From Daejeonella sp. (GTDB taxonomy: Bacteria > Bacteroidota > Bacteroidia > Sphingobacteriales > Sphingobacteriaceae), in assembly GCF_017495225.1 (NCBI RefSeq), contig NZ_JAFEIG010000031.1, forward strand, positions 1 through 64,000: a DNA stretch of 64,000 nucleotides, written 5' to 3'. Of the stretch, positions 52,941 through 60,901 are shown piece by piece. A program made the translations under genes and the position numbers. How positions within the stretch are numbered: position 1 is the first letter of the stretch; each line of letters starts with the position of its first letter. The notes beneath the pieces were generated by a model, which was not told the DNA's origin, searched no databases, and saw only the letters and a program-made list of their open reading frames with translations.

Positions 52941-54050
52941 TTAAGATTTTAAATAGCCAATCATTAATTCTGCGGCACGCTCTGAAGCTCCTGCGCTACC
53001 CATTCTCAAGGCCAGTTTCTCATAGTTCTCTAACATAGCTACCCTATAAGCCTGATCATTGATCATCAAATCAATTTCAGCGCTAATCTTATCACCTGAG
53101 CAATCTTCTTGAATGAGTTCTTTAACTACTCGACTATCCATCACTAAATTGACTAGCGATATGTATTTTATGTTAACCAACATACGGGCAATACCTATAG
53201 ATACAGCATTCCCCTTATAAACAACTACCTGAGGGGTTTTTAACAATGCAGTTTCCAATGTGGCTGTCCCCGATGTAACCACCGCAGCCGCTGCATTTAA
53301 TACTAAATTATAGGTATCATTAAATATAATAGGTATAGAATGATGTGCTAAGTATTTATGATAATCCTTTTCAGTGAAGGAGGGCGCCCCTGCAATTGCA
53401 AATTGAAATTCGGGAAAACGATCAACTGCCTTCATCATCTCTGGTAAAACACGTTCCAACTCCTGCCTTCTGCTTCCAGGAAGGAACGCAACTAATGGCC
53501 TATCATCTAAAGCATGTTTGGATTTAAAATGAGCGTCCGACCGATTCATGGCGATAGCATCGAGTATAGGATTTCCTATATAATCTACCTCCATTCCCCA
53601 TGATTTATAAAAATCAACCTCAAAAGGAAGAATACAAAACATACGGTCGACAATCTTTTTTATTTTTAGCACCCGCTTTTGATTCCATGCCCATACCTTA
53701 GGTGAGATATAATAAAAAACGGGTATGCCTTGCTTTTTAGCGAAATCTGCAATTTTTAGGTTAAATCCAGGAAAATCAATTAAAATGAGCACATCAGGTT
53801 TTTTATCTAAAATATCCTGCTTGGCCATTTTGATATTTCTCAAAACAGTACCCAAATTGGCTATTACCTCAATAAAGCCCATAAATGCCATTTCTGAATA
53901 GTGCTTTTGAAGGTTTCCACCCTCTGCCTTCATCAAATCGCCACCAAAAAAATTAAAAGTGGCTTGTGCATCATGCTGCTTTAAAGCCTTCATCAGGTTT
54001 GACCCATGCAGATCTCCCGAAGCTTCACCGGCAATAAGGTAATAATTCAT
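52941..54050 (-). CDS. lpxB: Lipid-A-disaccharide synthase
   Basis: ATG 54050 (MNYYLIAGEASGDLHGS) is chosen. The upstream TTG at 54074 would overlap surE and add residues unlike the family. The protein of 369 aa is typical of LpxB (GT19). Visible motifs are AGEASGDLHGSNLM, MGFIEVIANLGTV, IDFPGFNLKIADFAKK, YYISPKVWAWNQKR, LPFE, YIGNPILD, FLPGSRRQELERVLP and VTSGTATLETALLKTPQVVVYK. The enzyme joins UDP-2,3-diacylglucosamine and lipid X to make lipid A disaccharide. It is membrane-associated and follows surE on the same strand after 11 bp. Confidence 0.95.
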   Translation of the reverse strand: MNYYLIAGEASGDLHGSNLMKALKQHDAQATFNFFGGDLMKAEGGNLQKHYSEMAFMGFIEVIANLGTVLRNIKMAKQDILDKKPDVLILIDFPGFNLKIADFAKKQGIPVFYYISPKVWAWNQKRVLKIKKIVDRMFCILPFEVDFYKSWGMEVDYIGNPILDAIAMNRSDAHFKSKHALDDRPLVAFLPGSRRQELERVLPEMMKAVDRFPEFQFAIAGAPSFTEKDYHKYLAHHSIPIIFNDTYNLVLNAAAAVVTSGTATLETALLKTPQVVVYKGNAVSIGIARMLVNIKYISLVNLVMDSRVVKELIQEDCSGDKISAEIDLMINDQAYRVAMLENYEKLALRMGSAGASERAAELMIGYLKS

Positions 54051-54061
54051 AGAATGTCTAA

Positions 54062-54829
54062 TTAAAAATCCCAAGTATTTAAAATCGGAATGGCATGGTG
54101 GGCAGTCATATCAAACTGTACAGGAACAATCGACACATAATGATTATCCAATGCCCATACATCCGTATCTTCACCATGATCATTATTCTGGAAAACACCC
54201 GTTAGCCAATAATATTTTCTTCTGTTGGGATCTGTTCGCTCATCAAACTCCTCCGCCCACTTCGCATTTGCTTGTCGGCAGATTTTAATACCCTTCAAAT
54301 TGGCCCCTCTTGGGAAATTTACATTTAAAAGTGTTCCGATAGGAAGATGATTAGCCAAAACTTGTTTGGTAATCATTTCAATATATTTTCGGGTGTGACT
54401 AAAATCGGCCTCGTTTGAAAAATCATCCAATGAAAAACCAATCGATGGAATACCTTCGATGGCCCCTTCAACAGCCGCCGACATGGTTCCAGAATACAAT
54501 ACATTTATCGAATTGTTTAATCCATGGTTAATCCCAGATACGCATAAATCGGGCTTTTTACCTTTAAAGATTTTGTTTACAGCAAGCTTTACGCAATCTA
54601 CAGGTGTGCCTGAGCATTTATACATCTCGAGCCCTTCATATAAATCTACCTTATCAAGTCGCAATGGTTTGCCGATGGTTATAGCATGTCCCATACCAGA
54701 TTGCGGACCATCAGGTGCTACAACCACCACATGACCAATGCTTTGCATCACTTCTATTAAGACTTTTATTCCTGGCGCAGTGATTCCATCATCATTCACC
54801 ACCAAGATAGTTGGCATCGTTTTTTTCAT
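54062..54829 (-). CDS. surE: 5'/3'-nucleotidase SurE
   Basis: The protein is 255 aa. The metal site is ILVVNDDGITAPGI (Asp-Asp), and the family pattern continues with VVVVAPDGPQSGMGHAIT, CSGTPVDCVKLA, PDLCVSGINHGLNN, YSGTMSAAVEGAIEGIPSIGFSL and LNVNFP. It dephosphorylates nucleoside 5' and 3' monophosphates in the cytoplasm. Stop 54062 is 11 bp before the preferred lpxB start; the surE-lpxB pair is common in Bacteroidota, so cotranscription is likely. Confidence 0.95.
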   Translation of the reverse strand: MKKTMPTILVVNDDGITAPGIKVLIEVMQSIGHVVVVAPDGPQSGMGHAITIGKPLRLDKVDLYEGLEMYKCSGTPVDCVKLAVNKIFKGKKPDLCVSGINHGLNNSINVLYSGTMSAAVEGAIEGIPSIGFSLDDFSNEADFSHTRKYIEMITKQVLANHLPIGTLLNVNFPRGANLKGIKICRQANAKWAEEFDERTDPNRRKYYWLTGVFQNNDHGEDTDVWALDNHYVSIVPVQFDMTAHHAIPILNTWDF

Positions 54830-54859
54830 TTGGACGAAAATACGAAAGAAAATTGAAAT

Positions 54860-55005
54860 GATCGGATGTAGGGACAGGTCGCGACCTGTCCGCCTAAAAA
54901 AACAACATGTCTAAAATAGAAAGAACAAGGTCGCGACCTGTCCGCTCCACAAACAAAAACATATCTAAAATATAAAGGACAGGTCGCAACCTGTCCCAAC
55001 ATAAA
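54860..55005. repeat. Three palindromic GGACAGGTCGCGACCTGTCC elements
   Basis: GGACAGGTCGCGACCTGTCC is a perfect 20-bp palindrome at 54872-54891. Slightly altered copies occur at 54924-54943 (first positions changed to AACAAGG) and 54977-54996 (central CGCGA changed to CGCAA). Units are spaced 52-53 bp with a shared linker (aacaacatgtctaaaatag-like). They lie just upstream of surE in the divergent spacer and look like REP/BIME elements. Confidence 0.85.
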
Positions 55006-55165
55006 ATTATATACAATTAAATAAAACCAGGACTTAAAAAAAGGCCATAGATTCAATTATAAATTATTTATCTATTTTAGATTAACATTAAATTGAATTA
55101 GAATTAATCAAATTCAGTTGAAAATATCGTCATATGCCAAATTCACCAATAAAAACCACCATTTC

Positions 55166-56173
55166 ATGAAAAAATCAATTTTATTATGTCTTGTTATTCT
55201 AACACTGAATGCCTGTACACAAAAAGTAGAGACGCTAAAAAATTATTTTACCTACTCAGATAGTATAGAAACTGCTGGGGTAAAAATGATTCCTATTCAA
55301 ACTCCATCTGGGACGTTCAAGGTCTGGACAAAACGTTTTGGGAATAATCCTAAAATTAAAATCCTTTTACTTCATGGCGGCCCAGCAATGACGCATGAAT
55401 ATATGGAGTGCTTTCAAACCTTCTTCCAAAGGGAAGGATACGAATTTTATGAGTATGATCAATTAGGTTCCTATTATAGTGACCAACCTAAAGATACCAC
55501 ACTCTGGAAAATTGATCGTTTTGTGGAGGAAGTTGAGCAAGTACGAAAAGCTATTGGTGCTGACGAGTCTAATTTTTACATCTTAGGTAATTCTTGGGGT
55601 GGTATTTTAGGAATGGAATATGCATTGAAATATCAAAAAAACATGAAAGGTCTTTTGGTATCAAACATGGTTGCAAGCGCACCTGAATATGGAAAATATG
55701 CCGCTGAAGTGTTAGCGAAGCAAATGAATCCAGAGGTTTTAGCAGAAATTAGAGCCATCGAAGCAAAAAAAGATTTTAGTAATCCCCGTTATATGGAATT
55801 ACTAGTTCCAAACTTTTATAACAAACACATTTGTCGTTTGAAAGAGTGGCCTGATGCCGTTAATCGTTCATTTAAACATGGTAATAACTCGATTTATGTT
55901 CAAATGCAGGGCCCGAGTGAATTTGGAATTAGCGGACTATTAGAGAAATGGGATATTAAAAATAGATTAAAGGAAATTGCCGTTCCAACTCTAATGATTG
56001 GTGCTAAATATGATACAATGGATCCGAAAGCAATGGAAGAACAAAGCAAATTGGTGCAAAACGGGTCCTACCTTTACTGTCCAAACGGTAGCCATCTCGC
56101 TATGTGGGATGATCAAAAAATTTACATGGACGGTGTAATTTCTTTTATTAATAAGGTTAATTCTGGTAAATAG
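55166..56173 (+). CDS. Prolyl aminopeptidase-like alpha/beta hydrolase lipoprotein
   Basis: ATG 55166 (MKKSILLCLVILTLNACTQ) gives a 335-aa protein with a lipoprotein signal (LNAC). The in-frame TTG at 55118 is rejected. It has the S33 prolyl aminopeptidase pattern: LLLHGGPAMTHEYM (oxyanion loop), YEYDQLGSYYSDQPKD, the nucleophile elbow LGNSWGGILGMEYAL, a C-terminal Asp in GAKYDTMDPKA, and a His in CPNGSHLAMWDDQ. It likely releases N-terminal proline from peptides on the periplasmic side of a membrane. The annotation could also fit a general esterase. Confidence 0.87.
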   Translation: MKKSILLCLVILTLNACTQKVETLKNYFTYSDSIETAGVKMIPIQTPSGTFKVWTKRFGNNPKIKILLLHGGPAMTHEYMECFQTFFQREGYEFYEYDQLGSYYSDQPKDTTLWKIDRFVEEVEQVRKAIGADESNFYILGNSWGGILGMEYALKYQKNMKGLLVSNMVASAPEYGKYAAEVLAKQMNPEVLAEIRAIEAKKDFSNPRYMELLVPNFYNKHICRLKEWPDAVNRSFKHGNNSIYVQMQGPSEFGISGLLEKWDIKNRLKEIAVPTLMIGAKYDTMDPKAMEEQSKLVQNGSYLYCPNGSHLAMWDDQKIYMDGVISFINKVNSGK

Positions 56174-56229
56174 AAGGTTTTTCTGTGGTCAGATTTATCT
56201 GCACCAGCAATTCTATCAATTGCCCTCGA

Positions 56230-56290
56230 CCTATTTCTCTGCGTCTTAGCGAGACACAAAAAATAAATTCTCGCTAAGACCCAGAGACGC
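56230..56290. repeat. CTTAGCGAG hairpin element overlapping the CsbD gene end
   Basis: CTCT-gc-GTCTTAGCGAG (56237-56253) pairs with CTCGCTAAGAC-cc-AGAG (56270-56286). This is a large inverted repeat of the tctgcgtcttagcgag family found between genes in many bacteria. The stop codon and last residues of the CsbD-like ORF fall inside it. Confidence 0.75.
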
Positions 56291-56561
56291 AAAAATTACC
56301 TTTAATTGGTGCTATGATTGATGTTCTCAGCGTACCACTTGCCTTAGAAATCAATTCCCTTAAAACAAAAAAATCTAAGCTGTTAATCCATTCGATTAAC
56401 TCTTGTCGCGATTTACCAGTTTTCTTCTGTAAACGACCATAGAGCTCATCTTCTTTGCCCTCTACATACTTTAAATCATCATCCGTAAGGTCGGCATAAG
56501 TTTGTTTAATCTTGCCTTTTAAAACATTCCAGTTTCCTTTTATCTCTAATTTATCTATCAT
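56274..56561 (-). CDS. CsbD-like stress protein with repeat-derived C-terminal extension
   Basis: The first ~60 residues are CsbD-like: [60 protein letters not shown]. Members are small, mostly helical, stress-induced proteins with no defined molecular role. The 95-aa ORF is about 30 residues longer than usual. The extra C terminus ([17 protein letters not shown]) runs into a palindromic intergenic repeat, so the family core ends near residue 65. The gene may have lost its original stop. Confidence 0.82.
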   Translation of the reverse strand: MIDKLEIKGNWNVLKGKIKQTYADLTDDDLKYVEGKEDELYGRLQKKTGKSRQELIEWINSLDFFVLRELISKASGTLRTSIIAPIKGNFCVSGS

Positions 56562-56599
56562 AATATATGTGTTTAAATGTTATGAAATAACAAATTATA

Positions 56600-56870
56600 A
56601 AGAATAAGGTTTTAATGGGAATGGGAATAAGGAGCAAAGAGTAAGGAATAAGGAACAAAGAGTAAGGACAGATGGATGTATCTCAATTCTCACATCTCAG
56701 GTCTCACATCTCATATCTCACATCTCATATCCAAATACTAAAACCGAGCAAGGAATAAGGAACAAAGAGTAAGGTCAGATGGATTTATCTCACATCTAAA
56801 TACTTTGCACTAAGTACTAAATACTAACTCAGATGTCGCAAGCCTGACAACTGATAACCGATAACTGACA
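56600..56870. repeat. Composite repeat array (inverted relative to the 41-kb array)
   Basis: It holds GGAATAAGGAGCAAAGAGTA-type words (56625-56665 and again 56750-56775), CTCACATCTCATATCTCACA words (56690-56740), TACTTTGCACTAAGTACTAA (56801-56825) and CTGACAACTGATAACCGATA (56845-56868). Read in reverse complement, these match the 40.8-41.45 kb array: for example tccttactctttgctcctta at 41418, and the gtatttag..aaagtatttagatgtgagat order at 40806-40840. Confidence 0.82.
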
Positions 56871-56872
56871 AA

Positions 56873-56910
56873 AAAAAAGCCCCGCCAATCATCTCAGCAG
56901 GGCTTTTAAA
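56873..56910 (-). terminator. Terminator after acs
   Basis: On the minus strand, AAAAGCCCTGC pairs with GCGGGGCTTTT (one G-U wobble, 11-nt loop), followed by a T run (forward a-run 56871-56878). It lies just downstream of the acs stop at 56924. Confidence 0.82.
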
Positions 56911-56923
56911 TCAATTAAAATAC

Positions 56924-58837
56924 TTACAAACTCGAAGCTCCAACCTTAATCTCTTCAACCACATTAGGATCTAATAATGTTGAAGTATCGCCAAGGTTTG
57001 AAACATCCCCTTCAGCAATTTTCCTCAAAATCCGTCTCATAATCTTACCCGAGCGAGTTTTTGGTAATCCTGATACAAATTGGATCTTATCAGGTTTTGC
57101 AATTGCTCCAATGATACGAGCAACCGTCTGAAGTATGTCTTTTCTAGTTAAGTCATGATCATGTGTGGAAGATCCCAAAATTACATAAGCATAAATTCCT
57201 TGCCCTTTAATATCATGTGGGTAGCCTACAACCGCACTTTCTACCACATCAGCATGCATATTAATCGCATTTTCGACCTCTGCAGTTCCAATTCTATGCC
57301 CTGAAACATTAATTACATCATCTACACGACCAGTAATACGATAATATCCATCCTCATCTCTCAGACAGCCATCACCCGTAAAATACATATTTTGATAGGT
57401 AGAGAAATAGGTCAGGCGGCAACGCTCATGATCGCCATAAGTAGTACGAATAATTCCAGGCCATGGGAATTTTATACATAAATTTCCACTAACTCCATTT
57501 CCCTGTAGTTCTGCACCTGTTTCGTCAACTAAACAAGGTTGAACTCCTGGAAGTGGCAATGTTGCATAACCTGGTTTTGTAGGTGTAATACCTGCAATCG
57601 GAGAAATTAAAATTCCACTATTCTCGGTCTGCCACCAAGTATCTACTATCGGACATTTACCTTTTCCAATTTTATCATTGTACCAGTGCCAAGCTTCTTC
57701 ATTAATTGGCTCACCTACCGATCCTAATTTTGTTAAAGAGCTCAAATCCTTTCCCTTTAAAGGCTCATCACCAAAGCTCATCAAGGAGCGTATAGCCGTT
57801 GGTGCGGTATAAAGGATATTTACTTTGTATTTATCTACAATCTCCCAAAAACGACCTGCATCAGGCCAGGTAGGTACACCCTCAAACATTAAAGTGGTTG
57901 CACCTTGTGAAAGGGGACCGTAAACAATGTATGAATGACCAGTAATCCAACCAATATCGGCAGTACAAAAATGAATCTCGCCAGGCTGATATTGAAATAC
58001 TGTTCTAAAAGTATAACCTGTATAAACCATATAACCACCGCAGGTATGAACCACCCCTTTAGGCTTTCCGGTTGAACCCGATGTATATAAAATAAATAAA
58101 GGATCTTCTGCATCCATTGGCTCTGCCGGGCAATCAGGATTTCCTTGTGTTTCCACCTTTTTAATCTCATCTTCCCACCACACATCGCGACCTTTAATCA
58201 TGGATACAGGTGTACGAGTACGTGTTAAAACAATAATTCTATCTACAGAAGAGCACTGTACAATGGCATCATCTATAATATTTTTTAATGGGATATCTTT
58301 ATTTCCTCTAAATCCGCCATCGGCAGTAATAACCAAATTACATTGAGCATCGTTTATTCTATCGGCAATAGACTGGGCCGAAAAACCACCAAATACCACA
58401 GAATGTATGGCACCAATACGGGCGCAAGCTAATACAGCAATAGCCAATTCTGGAACCATTGGCATATAAATACAGATTCTATCTCCTTTTTTAGCTCCAT
58501 TATTTTTTAGCGCATTTGCAAATTGTACAACTTTAAAATGAAGCTCTTTATACGTAAAAGATCGATAATGTTCTTCCGGATCATTGGGCTCCCAAATCAT
58601 CGCTGTTTTATCAGCGTCATTAGCTAAATGACGATCAAGGCAGTTCTCAGTGATATTTAACTTTGCCCCACTAAACCATTTTACATTGGGTTCAGTAAAG
58701 TTCCAATCTAGTACACTATCCCACTTTTTTTGCCAATAAAACGTGTCGGCTACCGATGCCCAAAAATTTTCGGGCTCAGCTACACTATAATCATAAATGC
58801 GTTTGTAATCGTCAAAAGAATTAATTCGGAGATCCAT
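56924..58837 (-). CDS. acs: Acetyl-CoA synthetase
   Basis: This 637-aa AMP-forming acyl-CoA ligase activates acetate to acetyl-CoA via acetyl-AMP. Motifs are complete: YTSGSTGKPKGVVHTCGGY (P-loop, residues ~252-270), ADIGWITGHSYIVYGPL, VDTWWQTENSGILISP (~399, acetate pocket Trp), GRVDDVINVSGHRIGTAEVE, and LPKTRSGKIMRRILRKIAEG with the regulatory/catalytic Lys near residue 600. The usual N-terminal domain (PENFWASVADTFYWQKKWD, WFSGAKLNITENCLDRHL) is intact. It stands alone with its own terminator. Reversible lysine acetylation is known in the family. Confidence 0.96.
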   Translation of the reverse strand: MDLRINSFDDYKRIYDYSVAEPENFWASVADTFYWQKKWDSVLDWNFTEPNVKWFSGAKLNITENCLDRHLANDADKTAMIWEPNDPEEHYRSFTYKELHFKVVQFANALKNNGAKKGDRICIYMPMVPELAIAVLACARIGAIHSVVFGGFSAQSIADRINDAQCNLVITADGGFRGNKDIPLKNIIDDAIVQCSSVDRIIVLTRTRTPVSMIKGRDVWWEDEIKKVETQGNPDCPAEPMDAEDPLFILYTSGSTGKPKGVVHTCGGYMVYTGYTFRTVFQYQPGEIHFCTADIGWITGHSYIVYGPLSQGATTLMFEGVPTWPDAGRFWEIVDKYKVNILYTAPTAIRSLMSFGDEPLKGKDLSSLTKLGSVGEPINEEAWHWYNDKIGKGKCPIVDTWWQTENSGILISPIAGITPTKPGYATLPLPGVQPCLVDETGAELQGNGVSGNLCIKFPWPGIIRTTYGDHERCRLTYFSTYQNMYFTGDGCLRDEDGYYRITGRVDDVINVSGHRIGTAEVENAINMHADVVESAVVGYPHDIKGQGIYAYVILGSSTHDHDLTRKDILQTVARIIGAIAKPDKIQFVSGLPKTRSGKIMRRILRKIAEGDVSNLGDTSTLLDPNVVEEIKVGASSL

Positions 58838-58986
58838 TTTTATTTTTGTTCAATAATTTTTAATATTTTTAATATACAATAATATCATTTTGAGAGCTTC
58901 TAGCCTAATTTAGAGTCAAAAAAATTACACAAAAAGCTAAACTAAGTGCTCATTTTCAGAGAAAGTCTAAAATTATTGATAAAGTA

Positions 58987-59017
58987 TTGCGTATCTGATT
59001 TTTTCTCCCGATATTTG
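58987..59017 (+). promoter_or_regulatory. Candidate rpmB promoter
   Basis: TTG (58987-58989) and GATATTTG (59010-59017) approximate the Bacteroidota -33/-7 elements (TTTG, TAnnTTTG) with a 20-nt spacer. The -7 has one mismatch. The leader to ATG 59065 would be about 40 nt. Confidence 0.35.
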
Positions 59018-59064
59018 CAAACTCTTTAGAGAATTGATTTAAAAATTAAGATACACATATAGTC

Positions 59065-59298
59065 ATGTCGAGAATTTGTGATTTAACAGGAAAAATGGCA
59101 ATGAACGGTTTTAACGTTTCCAATTCAAACGTAAAAACTAAGCGTAAATTTTATCCTAACCTTCATGTAAAAAAGTTTTACATTCCTGAAGAAGACAGAT
59201 GGATTACCTTGAAGGTTTCTACTTCAGCGATCAAAACCATCAGTAAAAACGGCATCACTGCTGTAATTAATAAATTCGTTAAAAAAGGGTATATATAG
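59065..59298 (+). CDS. rpmB: 50S ribosomal protein L28 (bL28)
   Basis: The 77-aa basic protein has the L28 signature: MSRICDLTGKMAMNGFNVSN, HVKKFYIPEEDRWITLKVST and SAIKTISKNGITAVI. It binds 23S rRNA in the large subunit near the exit-site region. It is the first gene of the rpmB-rpmG-DUF4295 cluster; the spacing to rpmG is about 100 bp. Confidence 0.96.
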   Translation: MSRICDLTGKMAMNGFNVSNSNVKTKRKFYPNLHVKKFYIPEEDRWITLKVSTSAIKTISKNGITAVINKFVKKGYI

Positions 59299-59399
59299 TC
59301 GTTTAAGCTAGATAAAAGCAAAATATTTGTTTAATTATTAACAAAATCATTTCTGCTTTTCCTGCTAACAAATAAATATACAACGTAAAAAATAATACA

Positions 59400-59582
59400 A
59401 TGGCTAAGAAAGGTAATAGAGTTCAGGTTATTTTAGAATGTACCGAGCACAAAGAAAGTGGCATGGCTGGAATGTCTCGTTACGTAACAACTAAAAACAA
59501 GAAGAACACAACTGAGCGTCTAGAATTGAAGAAATTCAATCCGGTGTTAAGAAAAGTGACTGTTCACAAAGAAATTAAGTAA
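59400..59582 (+). CDS. rpmG: 50S ribosomal protein L33 (bL33)
   Basis: The 60-aa protein [20 protein letters not shown] has the bL33 features: [12 protein letters not shown] with the Cys kept, [20 protein letters not shown] and [17 protein letters not shown]. It lacks the paired CxxC zinc motifs, so it is the Cys-minus form. It lies in the ribosomal cluster, 63 bp before the DUF4295 gene. Confidence 0.95.
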   Translation: MAKKGNRVQVILECTEHKESGMAGMSRYVTTKNKKNTTERLELKKFNPVLRKVTVHKEIK

Positions 59583-59645
59583 TATTTATTGAATAAGGGA
59601 TATTTTAAAATCCTATAAAACAATAATCCTAAAAAATATACAGAA

Positions 59646-59813
59646 ATGGCAAAGAAAGTAGTTGCAACCCTGAAGACAGGTGCTGGTAAAGAATATTCAA
59701 AAGTTATTACAATGACTAAATCACCTAAGTCTGGTGCTTATTCATTCAAAGAAACTATCGTTCACAACGATCACGTAAAAGACGCTATTGCTGGAATTAA
59801 CACCTCAAAATAA
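59646..59813 (+). CDS. DUF4295 protein (probable ribosomal protein bL38)
   Basis: The ORF of 55 codons (MAKKVVATLKTGAGKEYSKV, then ITMTKSPKSGAYSFKE, ending HVKDAIAGINTSK) is too short for many gene finders. Its position after rpmG and its pattern fit DUF4295, a Bacteroidota-specific family. From memory, cryo-EM of a Flavobacterium ribosome identified a protein of this kind as bL38; I am moderately sure of that link. The 63-bp gap to rpmG and a terminator just after it suggest a three-gene ribosomal transcript. Confidence 0.88.
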   Translation: MAKKVVATLKTGAGKEYSKVITMTKSPKSGAYSFKETIVHNDHVKDAIAGINTSK

Positions 59814-59833
59814 ATAGCTATTTTTATTTGAAG

Positions 59834-59869
59834 GAAGCCGCCCGCGTCTAATCGTTGGGGGGCTTTTTT
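59834..59869 (+). terminator. Terminator after the ribosomal protein cluster
   Basis: AAGCC-g-CCC (59835-59843) and GGG-g-GGCTT (58-64 region, 59857-59865) form an imperfect stem followed by TTTTTT. It separates the ribosomal cluster from ftsY. Confidence 0.65.
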
Positions 59870-59924
59870 CATTACAATACTTATACTTTTTCCCCACATC
59901 AGTGGGTTTAAAAAATTCAGAGCC

Positions 59925-60890
59925 ATGGGATTATTTGACTTTTTCAAAAAGAAAGAAAGCAACATTGAAGAGCAGGTAGAGCTGGATAAAACCTTAGAAA
60001 AAACTAAGGAGAACTTATTTTCCAAAATCACCAAAGCTGTTGTCGGAAAATCAAGCGTTGATGATGATGTGCTTGATGAACTCGAAGAAATCTTGGTCAA
60101 TTCTGACGTTGGCGTACAAACTACCCTTAAAATTATTGAGCGCCTCCAAGCACGTGTAGCTCAGGATAAGTATATCAATACCTCCGAACTTCATGAATTA
60201 CTGCGCTCAGAAATTCAAAATCTCTTAGCCGAAAATAATAGTAACGACTTCCGCAATTTTGAATATGGTAATCATAAACCATATGTAATCATGGTTGTAG
60301 GGGTTAATGGTGTCGGAAAAACGACTACCATTGGCAAATTAGCGCATAAACTTAAAGCTGCTGGCAATAAAGTTGTTTTAGGTGCTGCCGATACTTTTAG
60401 AGCCGCTGCCGTTGATCAACTAAAGCTATGGGCCGAACGTGTGCAAGTACGTATCGTAGCGCAGCCTATGGGATCTGATCCTGCATCTGTTGCTTTCGAT
60501 ACCCTACAATCGGCAGTAGCAAATGGCGATGATGTTGCAATTATTGATACTGCCGGCCGACTACACAATAAAATTGCCTTGATGAACGAGCTAACCAAAA
60601 TAAAACAGGTTATGCAAAAGGTTGTACCTGGCGCTCCTCATGAAATTCTCCTTGTTTTAGATGCTTCAACCGGCCAAAATGCCATTGAACAGTGTAAACA
60701 ATTTACGCAAGCAACGGAAGTTAATGCCTTAGCATTGACCAAATTAGATGGTACCGCCAAAGGTGGTGTCGTAATCGGAATATCCGATCAGTTTAAAATT
60801 CCAGTGAAATATATCGGTGTGGGTGAAGGTATCGAACACCTTCAACTATTTAATAAAAAAGAGTTCGTAGACTCTCTATTTAAAAGCTAG
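59925..60890 (+). CDS. ftsY: Signal recognition particle receptor FtsY
   Basis: The 321-aa protein lacks the long acidic A domain of enterobacteria and starts with MGLFDFFKKKESNIEEQ. The NG domain is complete: N-domain helices (DDDVLDELEEILVNSDVGVQ), the P-loop GVNGVGKTTTIGKLA (~128), GAADTFRAAAVDQL, DTAGRLHNK (~208), LALTKLDGTAKGGVVIGI and a C-terminal IKYIGVGEGIEHLQLF. It is the GTPase docking partner of Ffh-SRP at the inner membrane. Stop to rimO start is 11 bp, so the two genes are cotranscribed. Confidence 0.97.
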   Translation: MGLFDFFKKKESNIEEQVELDKTLEKTKENLFSKITKAVVGKSSVDDDVLDELEEILVNSDVGVQTTLKIIERLQARVAQDKYINTSELHELLRSEIQNLLAENNSNDFRNFEYGNHKPYVIMVVGVNGVGKTTTIGKLAHKLKAAGNKVVLGAADTFRAAAVDQLKLWAERVQVRIVAQPMGSDPASVAFDTLQSAVANGDDVAIIDTAGRLHNKIALMNELTKIKQVMQKVVPGAPHEILLVLDASTGQNAIEQCKQFTQATEVNALALTKLDGTAKGGVVIGISDQFKIPVKYIGVGEGIEHLQLFNKKEFVDSLFKS

Positions 60891-60901
60891 GCAAAAGCAA
60901 C

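Noticed and set aside
54050..54074. Longer lpxB starting at TTG 54074
   Set aside because: It would overlap surE and add eight residues not typical of LpxB; ATG 54050 yields the usual MNYYLIAGEASG start.
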